Shown here: positions 23,501 to 32,937 of the stretch, piece by piece
Layout: every line of letters starts with the position of its first letter
Numbering within the stretch: the first letter of the stretch is position 1
Source of the DNA: Eudorina sp. 2006-703-Eu-15
Taxonomy: Eukaryota; Chlorophyta; Chlorophyceae; Chlamydomonadales; Volvocaceae
Assembly (NCBI GenBank): GCA_003117195.1
Contig: BDSI01000012.1
Location: 310,001 to 374,000 of the forward strand
Length of the DNA stretch: 64,000 nt
Reading direction: 5' to 3'
Program-made: the position numbers and the translations under genes
The notes under the pieces: generated by a model
Database searches by the model: none
What the model saw: only the letters and a program-made list of their open reading frames with translations
Told to the model about the DNA's origin: nothing

Positions 23501-25490
23501 TTGTGCTGCTGGGCTCCGCCCCCGACGGCCGCGTGCAGGGGGAGTTCAATGCGCTCCGAGACCAGCTGGCGCGCGCCTACCCGGACCGCGCCGCGCTCAT
23601 CTTCACGTACGACGAGCCGATGAGTCACCTCATCTACGCGGGGTCGGACATGTTCCTGGTGCCGTCCATGTTCGAACCGTGTGGCCTCACGCAGGTGCGG
23701 GGGGAGGGTGGGGTGGAGGGTTGGGTGGGTGGGGCAGGTTTGGAGGGGTTTGGTGGGGTTCTGTGGGGTTTGGTGAGGTGGCGGGTTATGGGTGGCGGGG
23801 CGCGTGGGTAAGGCTGCTGGTTACCAAGGGGGGCTGGGAGGCGGCTCGGGAGCGTGTGGGGGCTGTAGGGTGGCGGATGGCCGGGGTTTCGGGGGGGGGG
23901 ACCTAAAGTGGTGACAGGAGGGTGCGGGCCGTGCCTTTTGCTCAGAAGAAGCCTTAGCAGCGCGCGGCAAAATGAGCAGGCGACTTTTGAAGCTCGGGAC
24001 TATGGCGCGGCTTCGTCCGAACTGGGGAGACTCGGCCCGCTTCGTGGCAACGCACACCTCTGCTTTCGTGTTTCACCCCTCGCGTCCCGCAGATGATCGC
24101 CATGCGGTACGGCACGATCCCGGTTGTACGGAAGACCGGCGGGCTGGTCGACACGGTGTTCGATGTGGATCACGATGAGGACCGGGCGAGGGCGAAGGGT
24201 GAGCGCCGCGGCGGGAGGGAGTTGGTCGGGGGAGGGGATTACTTTATGTTTTTCCGGGGTTTACTTTATGATTAGGGGAAGCGACCCCCCTGGGCCGTCC
24301 GACTGTCATTACAATGTTTACATGCATGCCAAAAGGGGCCAAAAGGGGCCGGGGGCTTTGTGTCTCTCCCGTGCACACCCAGCCTGCAAAACGGCGCTGA
24401 ATGATCGTTGCCAGGGGGGCCACGAGGGTGGATGCGGGGGATGGGCGGAATGTCCCTTAGCTCCCCGATAGCTACGCGGTGGACCCATGTCTGCGCGACG
24501 CTTGTACCGCATCCGGGGCCCCATCCGGGAGAGCCGACGCAGCCCCCTTCTCGCCCTTTGGGCTGCGTCGGCTGCCGCCGTAGCGCCTGCCGCTGCAACG
24601 CCCTCTCGAGACGGGTCGATGATGCCGGTTAGCATGCCGTGAACCGTCTGAAGCGCTGCACTGCCCGCGGCCTCTCCCCCTCCCCCCCTGTTGCTCCCGT
24701 GGCGGCCCAGGTATGGAGACCAACGGCTTCAGCTTCGAGGGCACTGACTTCGCGGGGATGGACTACGCCCTCAACCGCGCCCTGTCCTGCTGGTACTCGG
24801 ACAAGTCGCTGTGGCACAGCCTGCGGCGCCGCGCGATGCAGCAGGTCGGCGGGCCGCTGGACGGGGCGGGGGAGCACGGGGCGGGGGGAGCACGGGGCGG
24901 GGGGGAGCACGGGGCGGGGGAGCACGGGGCGGGGGGAGCACGGGGCGGGGGAGCACGGGGCGGGGGGAGCACGGGGCGGGGGGAGCACGGGGCGGGGGAG
25001 CACGGGGCGGGGGGAGCACGGGGCGGTGGGGAGCACGGGGCGGGGGAGCACGGGGCGGGGGGAGCACGGGGCGGGGGGAGCACGGGGCGGGGGGGAGCAC
25101 GGGGCGGGGGGGGGGCAAGGCGCACCGAACTTGCGGCGGCGGACTTGGCGGCGTTCCATGGCCCCGCCGAATTCCGGGTCCTGCCGAGGGGGGCACGGCA
25201 AGCGGGAAACGGCAAGCTTGCGGGCGTACTTTGTTGGCCGGCATGTACCAGGCAGTACCAGCTTGAAAGCGGGGAGGGGTTTCTGGGCACCATCGGTCTG
25301 TCGCCATCGGCGTGTGCAACGTCCATCGCTCACCGTGTTGATGCGAGCCCTTTCCAACGAGCCCTAACGTGTATGGTACCTGGGCGATGCGGCTCCCCCT
25401 CTCCCCCCTGGACCCAACACTCAGGACTGGAGCTGGAACAGCCCCGCCCTGGACTACCTGGAGCTCTACTACAAGGCGCTCCGGTCGTAA
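8534..25490 (+). CDS. SS3: Starch synthase III, plastid (GT5, three CBM53)
   Basis: Transfers glucose from ADP-glucose to growing alpha-1,4-glucan in the chloroplast. Exons: 8534-8706, 9291-9564, 9890-10008, 10351-10546, 11204-11461, 11916-11993, 12480-12918, 13238-13386, 13801-14006, 14664-14796, 15105-15320, 16018-16210, 16775-16899, 17719-17984, 18648-18762, 18936-18997, 19400-19507, 19624-19781, 20178-20406, 21948-22016, 22590-22754, 23446-23694, 24093-24198, 24711-24844, 25425-25490. About 1,428 aa if one missing base is allowed for. Order: transit peptide, linker, coiled coil (about 190-255), Ala/Pro linker, CBM53-1 (about 515-625), helical linker, CBM53-2 (about 690-810), CBM53-3 (about 870-945), GT5 (about 985-1428). 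GT5 marks: KVGGMGDV split K|VGG by an intron, DVLHCHDWQSAPIAW, FTIHNL, VATTVSPTYARE, VLNGID, PSMFEPCGLTQ, VRKTGGL, and C-terminal DWSWNSPALDYLELY. Exon 14 reads in two frames (see findings). The first two exon boundaries are least certain. Confidence 0.93.
8966..9031. repeat. 33-bp perfect tandem duplication
   Basis: The 33-bp unit beginning AAGCTGGGGCGTATCC is present twice in direct succession (starts 8966 and 8999) in starch synthase intron 1. Confidence 0.9.
10621..10650 (-). repeat. Dispersed intronic element, copy 1 (inverted)
   Basis: GGTATAGGAAATTGGTAGAC followed by ATATTTATA: the reverse complement of the core GTCTACCAATTTCCTATACC seen at 15949-15968. It is in starch synthase intron 4. 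Confidence 0.8.
11765..11811 (-). repeat. Dispersed intronic element, copy 2 (inverted)
   Basis: Reads GGGAAATTGGTAAGC, then GCTGCGCTGCTGCCAGAGCAG; both halves are the reverse complement of the CTCTGGCAGCAGCGCAG / CCAATTTCC arrangement found in plus-orientation copies. Starch synthase intron 5. Confidence 0.75.
12404..12450 (+). repeat. Dispersed intronic element, copy 3
   Basis: CTCTGGCAGCAGCGCAG followed by a diverged TCTGCCAACTCCTCC half. It ends 29 bp before the acceptor of starch synthase exon 7. Confidence 0.7.
13565..13610 (+). repeat. Dispersed intronic element, copy 4
   Basis: CTCTGGCAGCAGCGCAGTTT, then ATGTCTACCAATCTCCTGTACC, in starch synthase intron 8. Confidence 0.8.
13681..13772 (+). 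repeat. Dispersed intronic element, copy 5 (long form)
   Basis: Begins GCGATCTACGGTACTGTACC, continues TTCTCCGGTCGAACACGTCG, CTCTGGCAGCAGCAGCGCAG, and ends ATGTCTGCTAATTTCCTATG. It shares its extended 5' part with copy 8 at 16540. Starch synthase intron 8, 28 bp before the exon 9 acceptor. Confidence 0.8.
14007..14132 (+). repeat. TGGGG pentanucleotide array at a 5' splice site
   Basis: About 25 copies of GGTGG/TGGGG start at the first intron base after exon 9 of starch synthase (donor GAGCG|GTGGGG). The transcript is G-rich here, and most repeats contain a GTGGGG that resembles a donor. Confidence 0.9.
14131..14180 (-). repeat. Dispersed intronic element, copy 6 (inverted)
   Basis: GGTACAAGAAAGTGGTAGAC, then AGACATATTTATACAGCGCTGC: reverse complement of the element, directly following the TGGGG array in starch synthase intron 9. 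Confidence 0.75.
14267..14602. repeat. 56-bp minisatellite, six copies
   Basis: Six near-perfect 56-bp units starting CCTCGACCCTGGCCTCCTTC and ending in CTGCCTGTCTGCCTGCCTAC-type sequence (starts 14267, 14323, 14379, 14435, 14491, 14547). Pyrimidine-rich strand in the transcript; starch synthase intron 9, just upstream of exon 10. Confidence 0.95.
15921..15970 (+). repeat. Dispersed intronic element, copy 7 (best core)
   Basis: GCTCTGGCAGCAGCGCTAAG, TATAAATATG, then TCTACCAATTTCCTATACCC. It lies 47 bp upstream of the exon 12 acceptor of starch synthase and is the exact reverse complement of copy 1 over more than 25 bases. Confidence 0.85.
16540..16630 (+). repeat. Dispersed intronic element, copy 8 (long form)
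   Basis: GCGATCTACGATACTGTACC, TTCTCTCCGGTCGAACCGTCG, GCTGGCAGCAGCGCAGTTTG, then GGCTACCAATTTCCTATACC. Same extended architecture as copy 5. Starch synthase intron 12. Confidence 0.85.
16651..16706 (+). repeat. Dispersed intronic element, copy 9
   Basis: GTCGCTCTGGCAGTAGCGCC, GCAGTTTGAG, then GTCCACCAAATTCATGTACC; a diverged copy adjoining copy 8 in starch synthase intron 12. Confidence 0.7.
17251..17360 (+). repeat. Dispersed intronic element, copy 10, with reiterated tail
   Basis: CAGCAGCGCACTTTGAATAT, GTCAACCAATTTCCTGTACC, followed by two further CAATTTCCTATACC tails separated by C-runs. It directly precedes long repeat A in starch synthase intron 13. Confidence 0.75.
17371..17692 (+). 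repeat. Long intronic repeat A (~320 bp)
   Basis: Starts with a T-rich stretch and TTTAATTTAACCTTTGCC and ends GGTTCCCCAATCCATACC. It is the near-identical reverse complement of 20479-20800. It holds a perfect CAG|GTGAGT junction at 17488-17496 and a second GGTAAGT-like site near 17630. It lies in starch synthase intron 13, ending just before the exon 14 acceptor. The origin is unknown; it has no coding capacity and no obvious target-site duplication. Confidence 0.85.
20479..20800 (-). repeat. Long intronic repeat B, inverted copy of A
   Basis: Reverse complement of 17371-17692 with only a few substitutions, in starch synthase intron 19. It is followed at 20840-20870 by CAGGAAACGGTAGACGGAAA, a diverged inverted version of the short dispersed element, so short and long repeats keep the same relative order as at copy A. 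Confidence 0.85.
21195..21440 (-). mobile_element. Retroelement relic, reverse-transcriptase C-terminal part
   Basis: Reading the minus strand from about 21420 down gives AFAGVRLSRFVGRDSNVN, EACKRHIFTGQFHRLRRVVT and DVDNFCSEIANLILSLEAQGYP. The pattern Q-F-x-R-(L/F)-R-R ... D-N/D-F ... L ... R/Q-G-Y-P is typical of the tail of reverse transcriptases in LINE- and Penelope-like elements. It is antisense to starch synthase inside intron 19, lacks catalytic motifs, and is flanked by the 78-bp repeat at 21447. Class assignment is tentative. Confidence 0.55.
21447..21524. repeat. 78-bp dispersed repeat, copy 1
   Basis: Begins GTGTTGTGACCCGTCTTAAC and ends GGACCATTACAG. It matches 33239-33316 in the same orientation at 73 of 78 positions and lies beside the reverse-transcriptase relic in starch synthase intron 19. 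Confidence 0.9.
22156..22262. repeat. CTGCTA/CTGCTG microsatellite
   Basis: Imperfect array of CTG, CTA and CAG triplets in starch synthase intron 20. It is followed in the same intron by a (CTGT)n-rich region at about 22475-22580 that merges into the exon 21 polypyrimidine tract. Confidence 0.9.
23205..23410. repeat. 24/15-bp alternating minisatellite
   Basis: Units built on GCTCCTGATATTTGTGCTAC recur at spacings of 24 or 15 bp. Starch synthase intron 21, ending close to the exon 22 acceptor. Confidence 0.9.
24862..25112. repeat. G-rich 15/16-bp minisatellite
   Basis: About 16 tandem copies of GAGCACGGGGCGGGG-type units with variable G-run length, starting 17 bp after the donor of starch synthase intron 24. 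Confidence 0.95.
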
Positions 25491-27764
25491 CTCGGATGGG
25501 TGCCCAACATGGCCTAACATGGCCTAACATGGCCGCGGACCTGCGATGGGCATATGCAGCTGCGTTACGAGCTTCGTGGATGTGCGGCGCGGTGCGGCGC
25601 CGTGCGGTGCCGTGCAGTGCCGTGCCGTGCCGTGCGGTGCGGTGTGGTGTGGTGCGGTGCGGCGACTGAAAGAAACGGGTGCGTGTGTGACGCGCGCTGT
25701 GTGCGCTTTGTGAGCTCCTCCGGCAGAGCCCCCCCCGCGGCGCCGCGTGTGTGGGCGGGCGGGCGACACAAGAGTTGGTTGAATCTCTTGTCCTTTTTGC
25801 GAACGTTACTGTCGGTGTGGAGAATTACGCCCTGTGTTTTACGGATGTTGAGGACGAGCAGATCAGATCCCCGCGCTGCGGTATTGTTTGATGCGTTGGA
25901 GAAAATTGAGAGAGACGCACGGTGCGACACGGCATATGTTTGTACGGCAATAAGCCGCCCCGCATCCCGGTGGCTGAAAAATGACACAAGTACGGCATAC
26001 GCGCGGTCGTTATGCCCAGTGGTGCTGCGTGCGGGTTCGGGCGGGTGGGTGCTGGTGTTTGTGTGGAGCTGGTGCTGGTATTTCTGTGGGGCGATGTGGG
26101 GTGGCGTCCTAAGGGGTACGTGCCAGGCGACAGAAGATTGACTGCGTTCGTCGTTCGGTTCGGCTGGGGCCTGGCTGCGGCTGGCGGTGGGCGGCTGGCG
26201 GCGTGGCCGAGGCGCGAGACATTTTGTTGTGAGCGGAGCCGTCTGGGCCGTCCGTCGCTGTGGCCGCCCTGCCTGTACGGCGATGCCGAGAAGCAAGGGG
26301 GGTACATCGGTGCGCCGTCCCCAAGGAGTGCGCGATGGCAGTCAGGTTTATTTTTGGAGCACTTGCAGGGTTGCACGTTTTGTTTTTGGTTGCCAACCGT
26401 GAGTGCGGGCGCGTTTCGGGGGCTTCGGACAGCGTGGCCTGTTGGCGCAGAGGCAGCGTCGTCGTTTCTTGGCTGCAAGACGGGGCCGCGCTGACGGTCT
26501 GGGACAGACGCCGGAGATATGGAAGTGCACGGTGTCGCATGCGCAGGGCAGGGCACGGCAGGACGCGCTGCTAAGGTTGCCGTTCAGGTTGCTGTGGTTG
26601 GTTGTCCCTGTCAGTGTCCGCAACCATGTGCACTTCATCTGAAGAGTGTGATTTCTTGCGGACCGTACGTCGTCTTCCCCGCACTGGTGTAGTGTAGTCT
26701 AGTCGACGTGTGTTTGATGGCATCCAGTGTGGCCGAAGGATGTGGCTTTTTGTGATGCGCTGTGGTGAATCGGTGAGGCCTAGTGGATATGTTCTGCGAT
26801 TTATATTGGGGAACGAAGGCATCTGACGGGTGAAGTGATGCTGAGATGATGGTGAACGGGTTCACTCCCAACGTGAGATTTCGGCGCCCCAATGGTCAAT
26901 AAGGGGGGGAAGCGGTGGGTGCGCTGTTCAGGTACAATAGCTGCCCGACATATGGAAGTGACAGTCTGAGTATGGTCTATTAAGCTCAAGCTCTGCGCGG
27001 CATATATTTGTTCATCCAACCGCAACCAAGGCTGACACGTAAAGCTGACATGTACGATTGCTGCTGCGCCGTTGACATTTCAACGTATCTTGTATGTTCG
27101 CGTGACGTTAGGAGCCCCTTGGTAACCTAATCAGCAGGCAAGTAAGATTCAGCATGACGCTGTACGGATGCTGTATCCTCATGCGGACATCGTGCCGCAT
27201 CGTGGATGCTGAACTTGACACCCTCGCGATCTTCCCGCCCAAACCATCCGAGATTGCAGCCATGCAAGCATACGTGCCGAGAGCCACGAGCAACAGGCAT
27301 CAGGGAAAGCGATCTGGCACCGTTCACCGTTACACGCGACCGCGGGCCGCCGTCACGCACTGATCACTCCTTGAGCGTCCGTGTGTCTCTGCTGGGGTCC
27401 CTCATATCCTTGATGCCATGATTGCACCACTGAAAATATCAAGGCAATCCGTTGGCCCGCACCACCCCAGCGCGTTACAGGCCAGTAGCAGAAAGCCTAA
27501 CAGGGCCCGGTTCTCCCGCCCAACGCAGGTCATCGTCCCTAAGGACCCAGCCCAATAACAAGTTGGCTCGAGACCAGCGCAGTTACACAGGCAACGCAAG
27601 CACTTTGCGAAGACCCGACCCGACTGCCGCAAGCCCTCTCCACGATTACGACCCGTGGCTCCAGCATGCAAGCTAGGAAAATTTGCCGCTGTCACCAATT
27701 TGTTGCAAAACCATTTAAACAGACACGCGAGCACGCTGCTGTGGCCGCCATAAGCTGCACGAGC
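25491..27764. other. Convergent intergenic region / 3' UTRs
   Basis: This 2.3-kb region lies between the starch synthase stop and the stop of the leftward bL12 gene. It holds short GC repeats (CCTAACATGG at 25503-25532, a GTGCGGTGCC-type array at 25587-25670) and no ORF with splice partners or recognisable motifs. No TGTAA was found on the plus strand, so the starch synthase poly(A) site is not assigned. Confidence 0.5.
27583..27587 (-). terminator. Candidate poly(A) signal for bL12 gene
   Basis: TGTAA on the minus strand (TTACA on plus), 178 bp after the bL12 stop. TGTAA is the usual volvocine polyadenylation signal. Further minus-strand TGTAA copies lie downstream near 27472 and 27330. Confidence 0.45.
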
Positions 27765-28253
27765 TTAAACAACCTTCGCCTTGGCGCCGGCCTCAGCCAG
27801 TTGCGTCTTGGCGGCCTCGGCCTCCTCCTTGCTCAGGCCCTCCTTCAGGACCTTGGGCAGGGTAGCAGTGAACTCCTTGACCTGGTTGACGGCGATGTTG
27901 GCAATGTTGCGGACCACCTTGTAAATGCCGACCTTCTTGTCGGCCGGGATGTCCTCAAGGACCACATCGAAGGTGGTCTTCTCCTCAACAACCGGAGCAG
28001 CCGCAGCAGCAGCTGGCATAGCGGCCATAGCCACCGGCGCCGCAGCCGAAGCATCCACGCCGAAGGTCTTCTCAATCTCAGACACCAGCTCCGACGCCTC
28101 CAGCAGGGTCAGGGTCTTCAGCTTGTCCACAATCTCCGAAACAGCAGGGCTGGCACGGACAACCATGCGGCTGCCGCGGAAAGGAGCGCTGCGAACAGCG
28201 CTGGTGCGGGGCCGGACGCCCGCAACCGACCTGGTCTGCATGCACAGGGCCAT
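27765..28253 (-). CDS. PRPL12: Plastid 50S ribosomal protein bL12 (L7/L12)
   Basis: Single-exon gene for a 162-aa precursor of the ribosomal stalk protein that recruits translation factors. Residues 1 to about 33 ([20 protein letters not shown] and on) form a transit peptide. The N-terminal dimerisation part carries [20 protein letters not shown], then an Ala-rich hinge, then the C-terminal domain starting [20 protein letters not shown] and ending [19 protein letters not shown]. The length fits the family. In the C-terminal domain the usual factor-binding GLGLKEAK segment reads NIAVNQVKE, a clear departure from bacterial and land-plant forms as I recall them. The lack of introns contrasts with its neighbours. 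Confidence 0.95.
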   Translation of the reverse strand: MALCMQTRSVAGVRPRTSAVRSAPFRGSRMVVRASPAVSEIVDKLKTLTLLEASELVSEIEKTFGVDASAAAPVAMAAMPAAAAAAPVVEEKTTFDVVLEDIPADKKVGIYKVVRNIANIAVNQVKEFTATLPKVLKEGLSKEEAEAAKTQLAEAGAKAKVV

Positions 28254-29367
28254 TTCTGATGTGGTTTGGTGTCTGAGACTTAACCGTAGAATGAAGGCGA
28301 AGTGCTGCAGAGGCGCAAGTGGACAGATACGAGTAATGCCAGACTGGTTAATTGAGGTCCTCGCTCGGCGGCCGTACGGGAAGATAGGGCCCCCTCAAAA
28401 TTCTGGTCTTGGTTTCCTCTTTAGAAAGTGTTCTGCTCTGCATTGAAGGATAATATCCAAGGCATATGCAGGAATTTAATTGTGACCAATTCAAATAGAA
28501 TTCTGCCAGCACCATACGAACGTTTTCAGGGTTCAGGAACTTTGAAACATTCATTGTGCCGTGCAGCCTAGTGTCACTGATATTTTGAATATCGTTAATA
28601 AATACTACGCGCAAGCATGTACCCGCGGGTTAGTGCTGCTTATTGTTGCTTGCCACCAGTATCACAATAGCACAGATACATACAACTGTTACTTGGCGTA
28701 TGCGTGGTTTGGTTTGTTCACATGATAAAACGGAAAACGAGGACAACTGTGTTCAGTCCATCCTCGCCTATCGCTGGGTTGGCTCATTTGGTTTTTAGGA
28801 CATGCGGCTTTCGGCTCTAGCAGCGCAAGGGGGCTGCAGCTGTATGGCTTGTTGCACAACTCACGTTGTGGCCTGGGACGAGTGGGGGCCGCAGAAGGGA
28901 AAACCTGACTGCACACCGAATATGTTGCTCAAGACGGCGACTTTACAGCACCTTTGCTCATGGAAAACAGATGTGCGCACACTGCAAACCGCGCACTACA
29001 TGCCGCGGCACTTGCCCCCGTGGTCCTTCAGCAACGAAGGCCTCCGCCACGCACTGCGGGACTGCACAGCAGCAAAGGTGTTGCGGGCCGCCCACCCCCC
29101 TGCCCACTTCCCTTCAGCGGCTGGGCTGGCAGTGCCACGCACGCTCGCGCCCCTAGGCAACTTCCGGGCCCCTTCTGATCTAACACCCACTTGAACGCTG
29201 GCACCCTCGCGAAACGGTACGCCCTTATCCGCAAAATGCAAGGTCCGGCGCCGCTTCCCTGCCGGCCACAGAAGGCTTCAAAACTTCCCAGTACTTGATC
29301 AGGTGTTGTCCAGCTCAGCTAAGCCTCGGACTTCCACCTTTCAGGCGTTGTCCAGCCCAACGGAGCC
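28254..29367. other. Intergenic: bL12 promoter side and 3' flank of upstream gene
   Basis: About 1.1 kb, more AT-rich between 28430 and 28700. It should hold the bL12 promoter and the 3' UTR of the gene ending at 29368. A minus-strand TGTAA occurs at 28943-28947, about 420 bp after that stop. The plus-strand ORF at 28802-29194 has no recognisable features. Confidence 0.45.
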
Positions 29368-31832
29368 TTAAGCTGCCACCTTCGGGCCCGTGGCTGGGTT
29401 CTCCGCGACGCACGCATCGTACCACTCCACCCGCTTCACGTCTTCCAGGAACTGAGCCGCCCACGGCGCGCCCTTGGCCGCCTCCGCCTTCTTGATAGCC
29501 GCCGCCAGCGCTGCGGCCTGCTCCTTGCGCACCTGCTCCGCTGTCTTGCCCAAGTGCTTGTCCAGGAGAGCGGCTGCGTCCACCTTCAGCGCCTCCAGCT
29601 CGGCGATGGCCTGAAGCGGTGTCGGGTGCATAGGTACCACTAGTTACCACTAGTTACCCGTGGTCGCCACAAACCTTGGCAGGATGACCGATGTCCGTCA
29701 AGTGCAGTGGCCCGGATAGGCACAAAGCTACCTGCGTGTCCCTTGTGGAAACAGCAAATACACACGACGCAGCAACCCGACCGACAAAATGGGCGCCCAC
29801 TTACATCCCTCACACCGGCGGCCTGCTGGTAGCGCGCGTACTCCTTCACGACCGCCTGCGGAAGCACACATTGAAACCTTGCTCAATGAAGTGCATCAGT
29901 GTCGCCATCCGTTGTGCCCCGACCGGCGGCAGCAAGCGCGCAGCACACGTGGTCTGCATCGCCTGGCACCATCATCGGCCCACTTCTAGCCACCACAAAT
30001 GGATCCAAATTGACCAGCAAGTGCCTTCCCGCGTGAAAAGCCAGCCCAACCCTGTTATCCATCCTTGGCCGCCCAGCCGCTATGCGTCCCCGAGCTGGGG
30101 AAGACAGAACAAGCGGTAATAGGCTTACGTCGTCAGTGGAGCCCTTCTTCACCTCCACAAGCAGCTTGGCGGGGATACCGTGCGTCGCGGCAATCGCCTG
30201 CAAGCACATACGGCGAACGACGAAACCACCACATCTAACGCGTGCCACACATACACGAAGACGGCCCCACACACAGGCGCAGCCGAACTGGGAGCGCAAA
30301 ACAGAGAGTGAACCCCGCATGCCCCAAACCCAGCTGCGACTTTCCCTTCCTAGTCGCCGACTATTGTCAGGCGCGCATGCATTTCTCACCTCGACCTTCT
30401 TGGCGAAGGCCTTGTAGGCAGGCGACGCGCCGTCAAGAGTCACAGTCGAGTTGGTGGCGTTCTCCACCTGCTGAACCGCTTCCAGAAGCGCCGCGTGCAG
30501 GTCCGGGCTCATCAGGGACTGGCTCTTATTGAGCAGCTCCTTGACGCTGTCCGCCGTCGCGGCTGTGTCCGCCAGGCGCTTCGACACCTCGGTGACGGGG
30601 TCCTCGAACCCGGCCTGTATGCAGACGGCATGCAGACGATGCCCCACAAGTTGCAAAGGCAGCACGATATAGCCCCCTCCCTGACCAAACATGCCATTGC
30701 ATGCATGTGCACTCGATCTTCATGACAGCTGTACTCAGCAAGCTTCTAGTCCATCTGGGTGAAGACGGTCCCAGATGGATTGCCTGCACCCACGTGTGAG
30801 TTGTGCCCCCCTTCTAGACACCTGGTTTCAAAACCCGAATGATGCCGTACATCCATCGACAGCATCGTGGCAATGGTTCCCAACGACCACGTCCTCGCGG
30901 ATGCTTCGCGGCACAACGTCGGTCGTTTTCCGCTCCGCGAAGGGATTTGCGAGGAGTGCTATGGCATTGCTTTGTTATGTGCACGTTGTACGTCACGACC
31001 GTGGGCCACAGCGTGTGAGCCCAGAGTTATGGCCCGAAGGGGTGGCCCCACTTTTAATCGACCCCAACATAGCCCTCTATCCCCGCTGCTACTATCATCA
31101 ACACTGGACCGGACTGCGGATGATTGCGCACCCAGAAAGGCCCAGCCCTCGTCCGCACACATGCACCCCAGCAGTGCGCCTCAGTTCTCCCATAAAAACC
31201 CCTCACCTGCTTGCCCAGAGCCCGCAGCTCAGCAGCATACCGCTTCACAGGTGACAGATCCGACTTGGTGTAGCCAAGCGGCACACTGACGTTCTGTCGG
31301 CACGGCAAGAGGGGCATCAACGGGCGGAGCTGACTTCTGCCGCAGGCTAAAGCTACACCCGACCCAGAGCCGCACCTGTAGCCCGTACTCGACAATTGCA
31401 GCTGCCTTATACTTCTTTTCAATTTTGCCTGTGAGCTCCAGCGAGTCATCCGCGCTGCTGGGCTCAAGCTTCGCGCCCTTGTAAAGGGCAGTGAGGTAAG
31501 CCTTCACAGATGCTTGCGCATCAGGGTCGGAGTTGCTCAGGTTGTAAAGCACGTCCTTCTTGGAGGGAGAAGCTCCTGCGAGAATGATGTCCGACAAAGA
31601 TATGTCCTAGGGGCGCTGTCACGCTAACTCCTCGCATAACTCATCGTACCGGTTGCAAATGCGCGGACTGCGACCTCCTGCGCGCTGCCGGTGCACGACC
31701 GCGACAGCACGCCCTGCAGTGTAACGGGAGGCCAACCTCAAATGAGCCATTATACCAGCCACAGCTTACGAGGTATCAACGCGATATCATGTCAGCTACA
31801 CGCACCAGGCTGCGCAACAACAGGCCGTTCAT
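29368..31832 (-). CDS. Helical protein of unknown function, seven exons
   Basis: Exons 31832-31806, 31606-31376, 31293-31207, 30614-30390, 30197-30129, 29855-29805, 29610-29368; every intron is phase 0 with GT/AG ends, giving about 309 aa. Exon 1 encodes MNGLLLRSL, plausibly part of an organelle presequence. Segments include SKKDVLYNLSNSDPDAQ, ASVKAYLTALYKGAKLEP, NVSVPLGYTKSDLSPVKRYA, VSKRLADTAATADSVKELL and DVKRVEWYDACVAENP. It is Ala/Lys/Glu-rich, probably mostly helical, with no catalytic motif or membrane segment I recognise. A lineage-specific mitochondrial ATP synthase-associated (ASA) subunit is one possibility, based only on size, composition and lineage. The tiny first exon is inferred: the next exon has no in-frame ATG. 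Confidence 0.72.
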
Positions 31833-32937
31833 CGTGACGGCGGGTCCTATTCGATCAGGTCCCCCGTTACAGCGGGGAACGCCCGATGTCTGCAACAACG
31901 AGCTGTGTGCTGTGCTGCGCACCGAGCGATACAGTTTTGGAGATTGATGGCGAAAAGAGGGAGGAACCAAAATGTGTACGATCTTCCGAGACCTGAAGGG
32001 AGACTGAATGAACGCAATGAAGTGCAATGAGCTATCATATTACTTTTTCATCAGTAACTGAATGTTTTAATGATCATTCATGATCTTCATTCGCAAACAA
32101 AACATCTCGCTGTTCGCATACGTTCCCCAGTTGATGATATGGCAGCTTCGTTCCCACGGGCTCAGGCTAGGGGCAAGGACAACATGACGGAAACATGGAG
32201 TCAAGTTCCCGAGCGGTCGTGGACCACCTTCTTGCCCCTCAGCACGTTTAGAAACCCTGGTTTCCGTCTGTGCGCACCATGAAGGCCGACATTGCCGTGC
32301 CCCGGCAAACGCGAGGGTTGCACAGTAGACCCATACCTGGCAACCTGCTTACGAACCCGCGGGCGAACGTCTCGGAATCGCCACAGCTGTCGTTCTGTGC
32401 ACACATTAGCGCCGTCCTGCGAGTCTCACATCACACCGCTCAACTCATGACCCGCGCCATCACACAAAGCACGATGACGTGCGTTTGCGACGTTGTCCGA
32501 TCCACCGTCGATCTCTGCAATGCACCTCTCGCTGGCAACAAGGAAACTGAAACGCACCTCCTCGCAGCGGCTGCTCAGTGGGGCTCAGTTCACTCCGACA
32601 GATGCCAGTAGGCGCTCCTACTCGGTGTCAGTTGGTGCCAACCGTCATCTCAACCGTTGGGAGGTGTCGGCCATCTCAGAATCGGCATGCGGCCGAGAAC
32701 CCTAACCTCTGTCCTTTAACTGGCGCCCATCTCAGACTCTTGACGACTGCGGCCGCCCCTATGTCTCAGACCTCCTTCCCGGGAAAAGGTGAAGGAAGTG
32801 AAGTACGACATAATGACGCACCCCTGTCTTTCCAGGTCGCAGCAGCGCGTAGCAGATCAGGGCAGCTGCCCCGCCCCACCCTCACGGCCCGCCCCCAGCT
32901 CACCCCCCACCCCGCGCCCGCCCACCGTCAGCCCCAG
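31833..32937. other. Intergenic: 3' flank of THG1 and promoter of the helical-protein gene
   Basis: No supported coding sequence; the plus-strand ORFs at 32270-32611 and 32578-33162 are shadows or chance frames. The AT-rich block 32030-32110 lies about 200-280 bp upstream of the start of the leftward helical-protein gene. No minus-strand TGTAA was seen near the THG1 stop. Confidence 0.45.

Noticed and set aside
23888..24092. Possible extra exon in the intron before the starch synthase exon at 24093
   Set aside because: Flanking exons join in phase and the joined protein matches the family without a gap (CGLTQ|MIAMRYG).
26012..26574. Plus-strand ORFs, including a frame starting MAVRFIFGALAGLHVLFLVA that looks like a signal peptide
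   Set aside because: No conserved motif, no splice partners and overlapping frames of equal length; more likely 3' UTR or intergenic sequence.
28802..29194. 130-aa plus-strand ORF between bL12 and the helical-protein gene
   Set aside because: Cys/His-containing but without recognisable zinc-finger spacing, splice partners or domain similarity.
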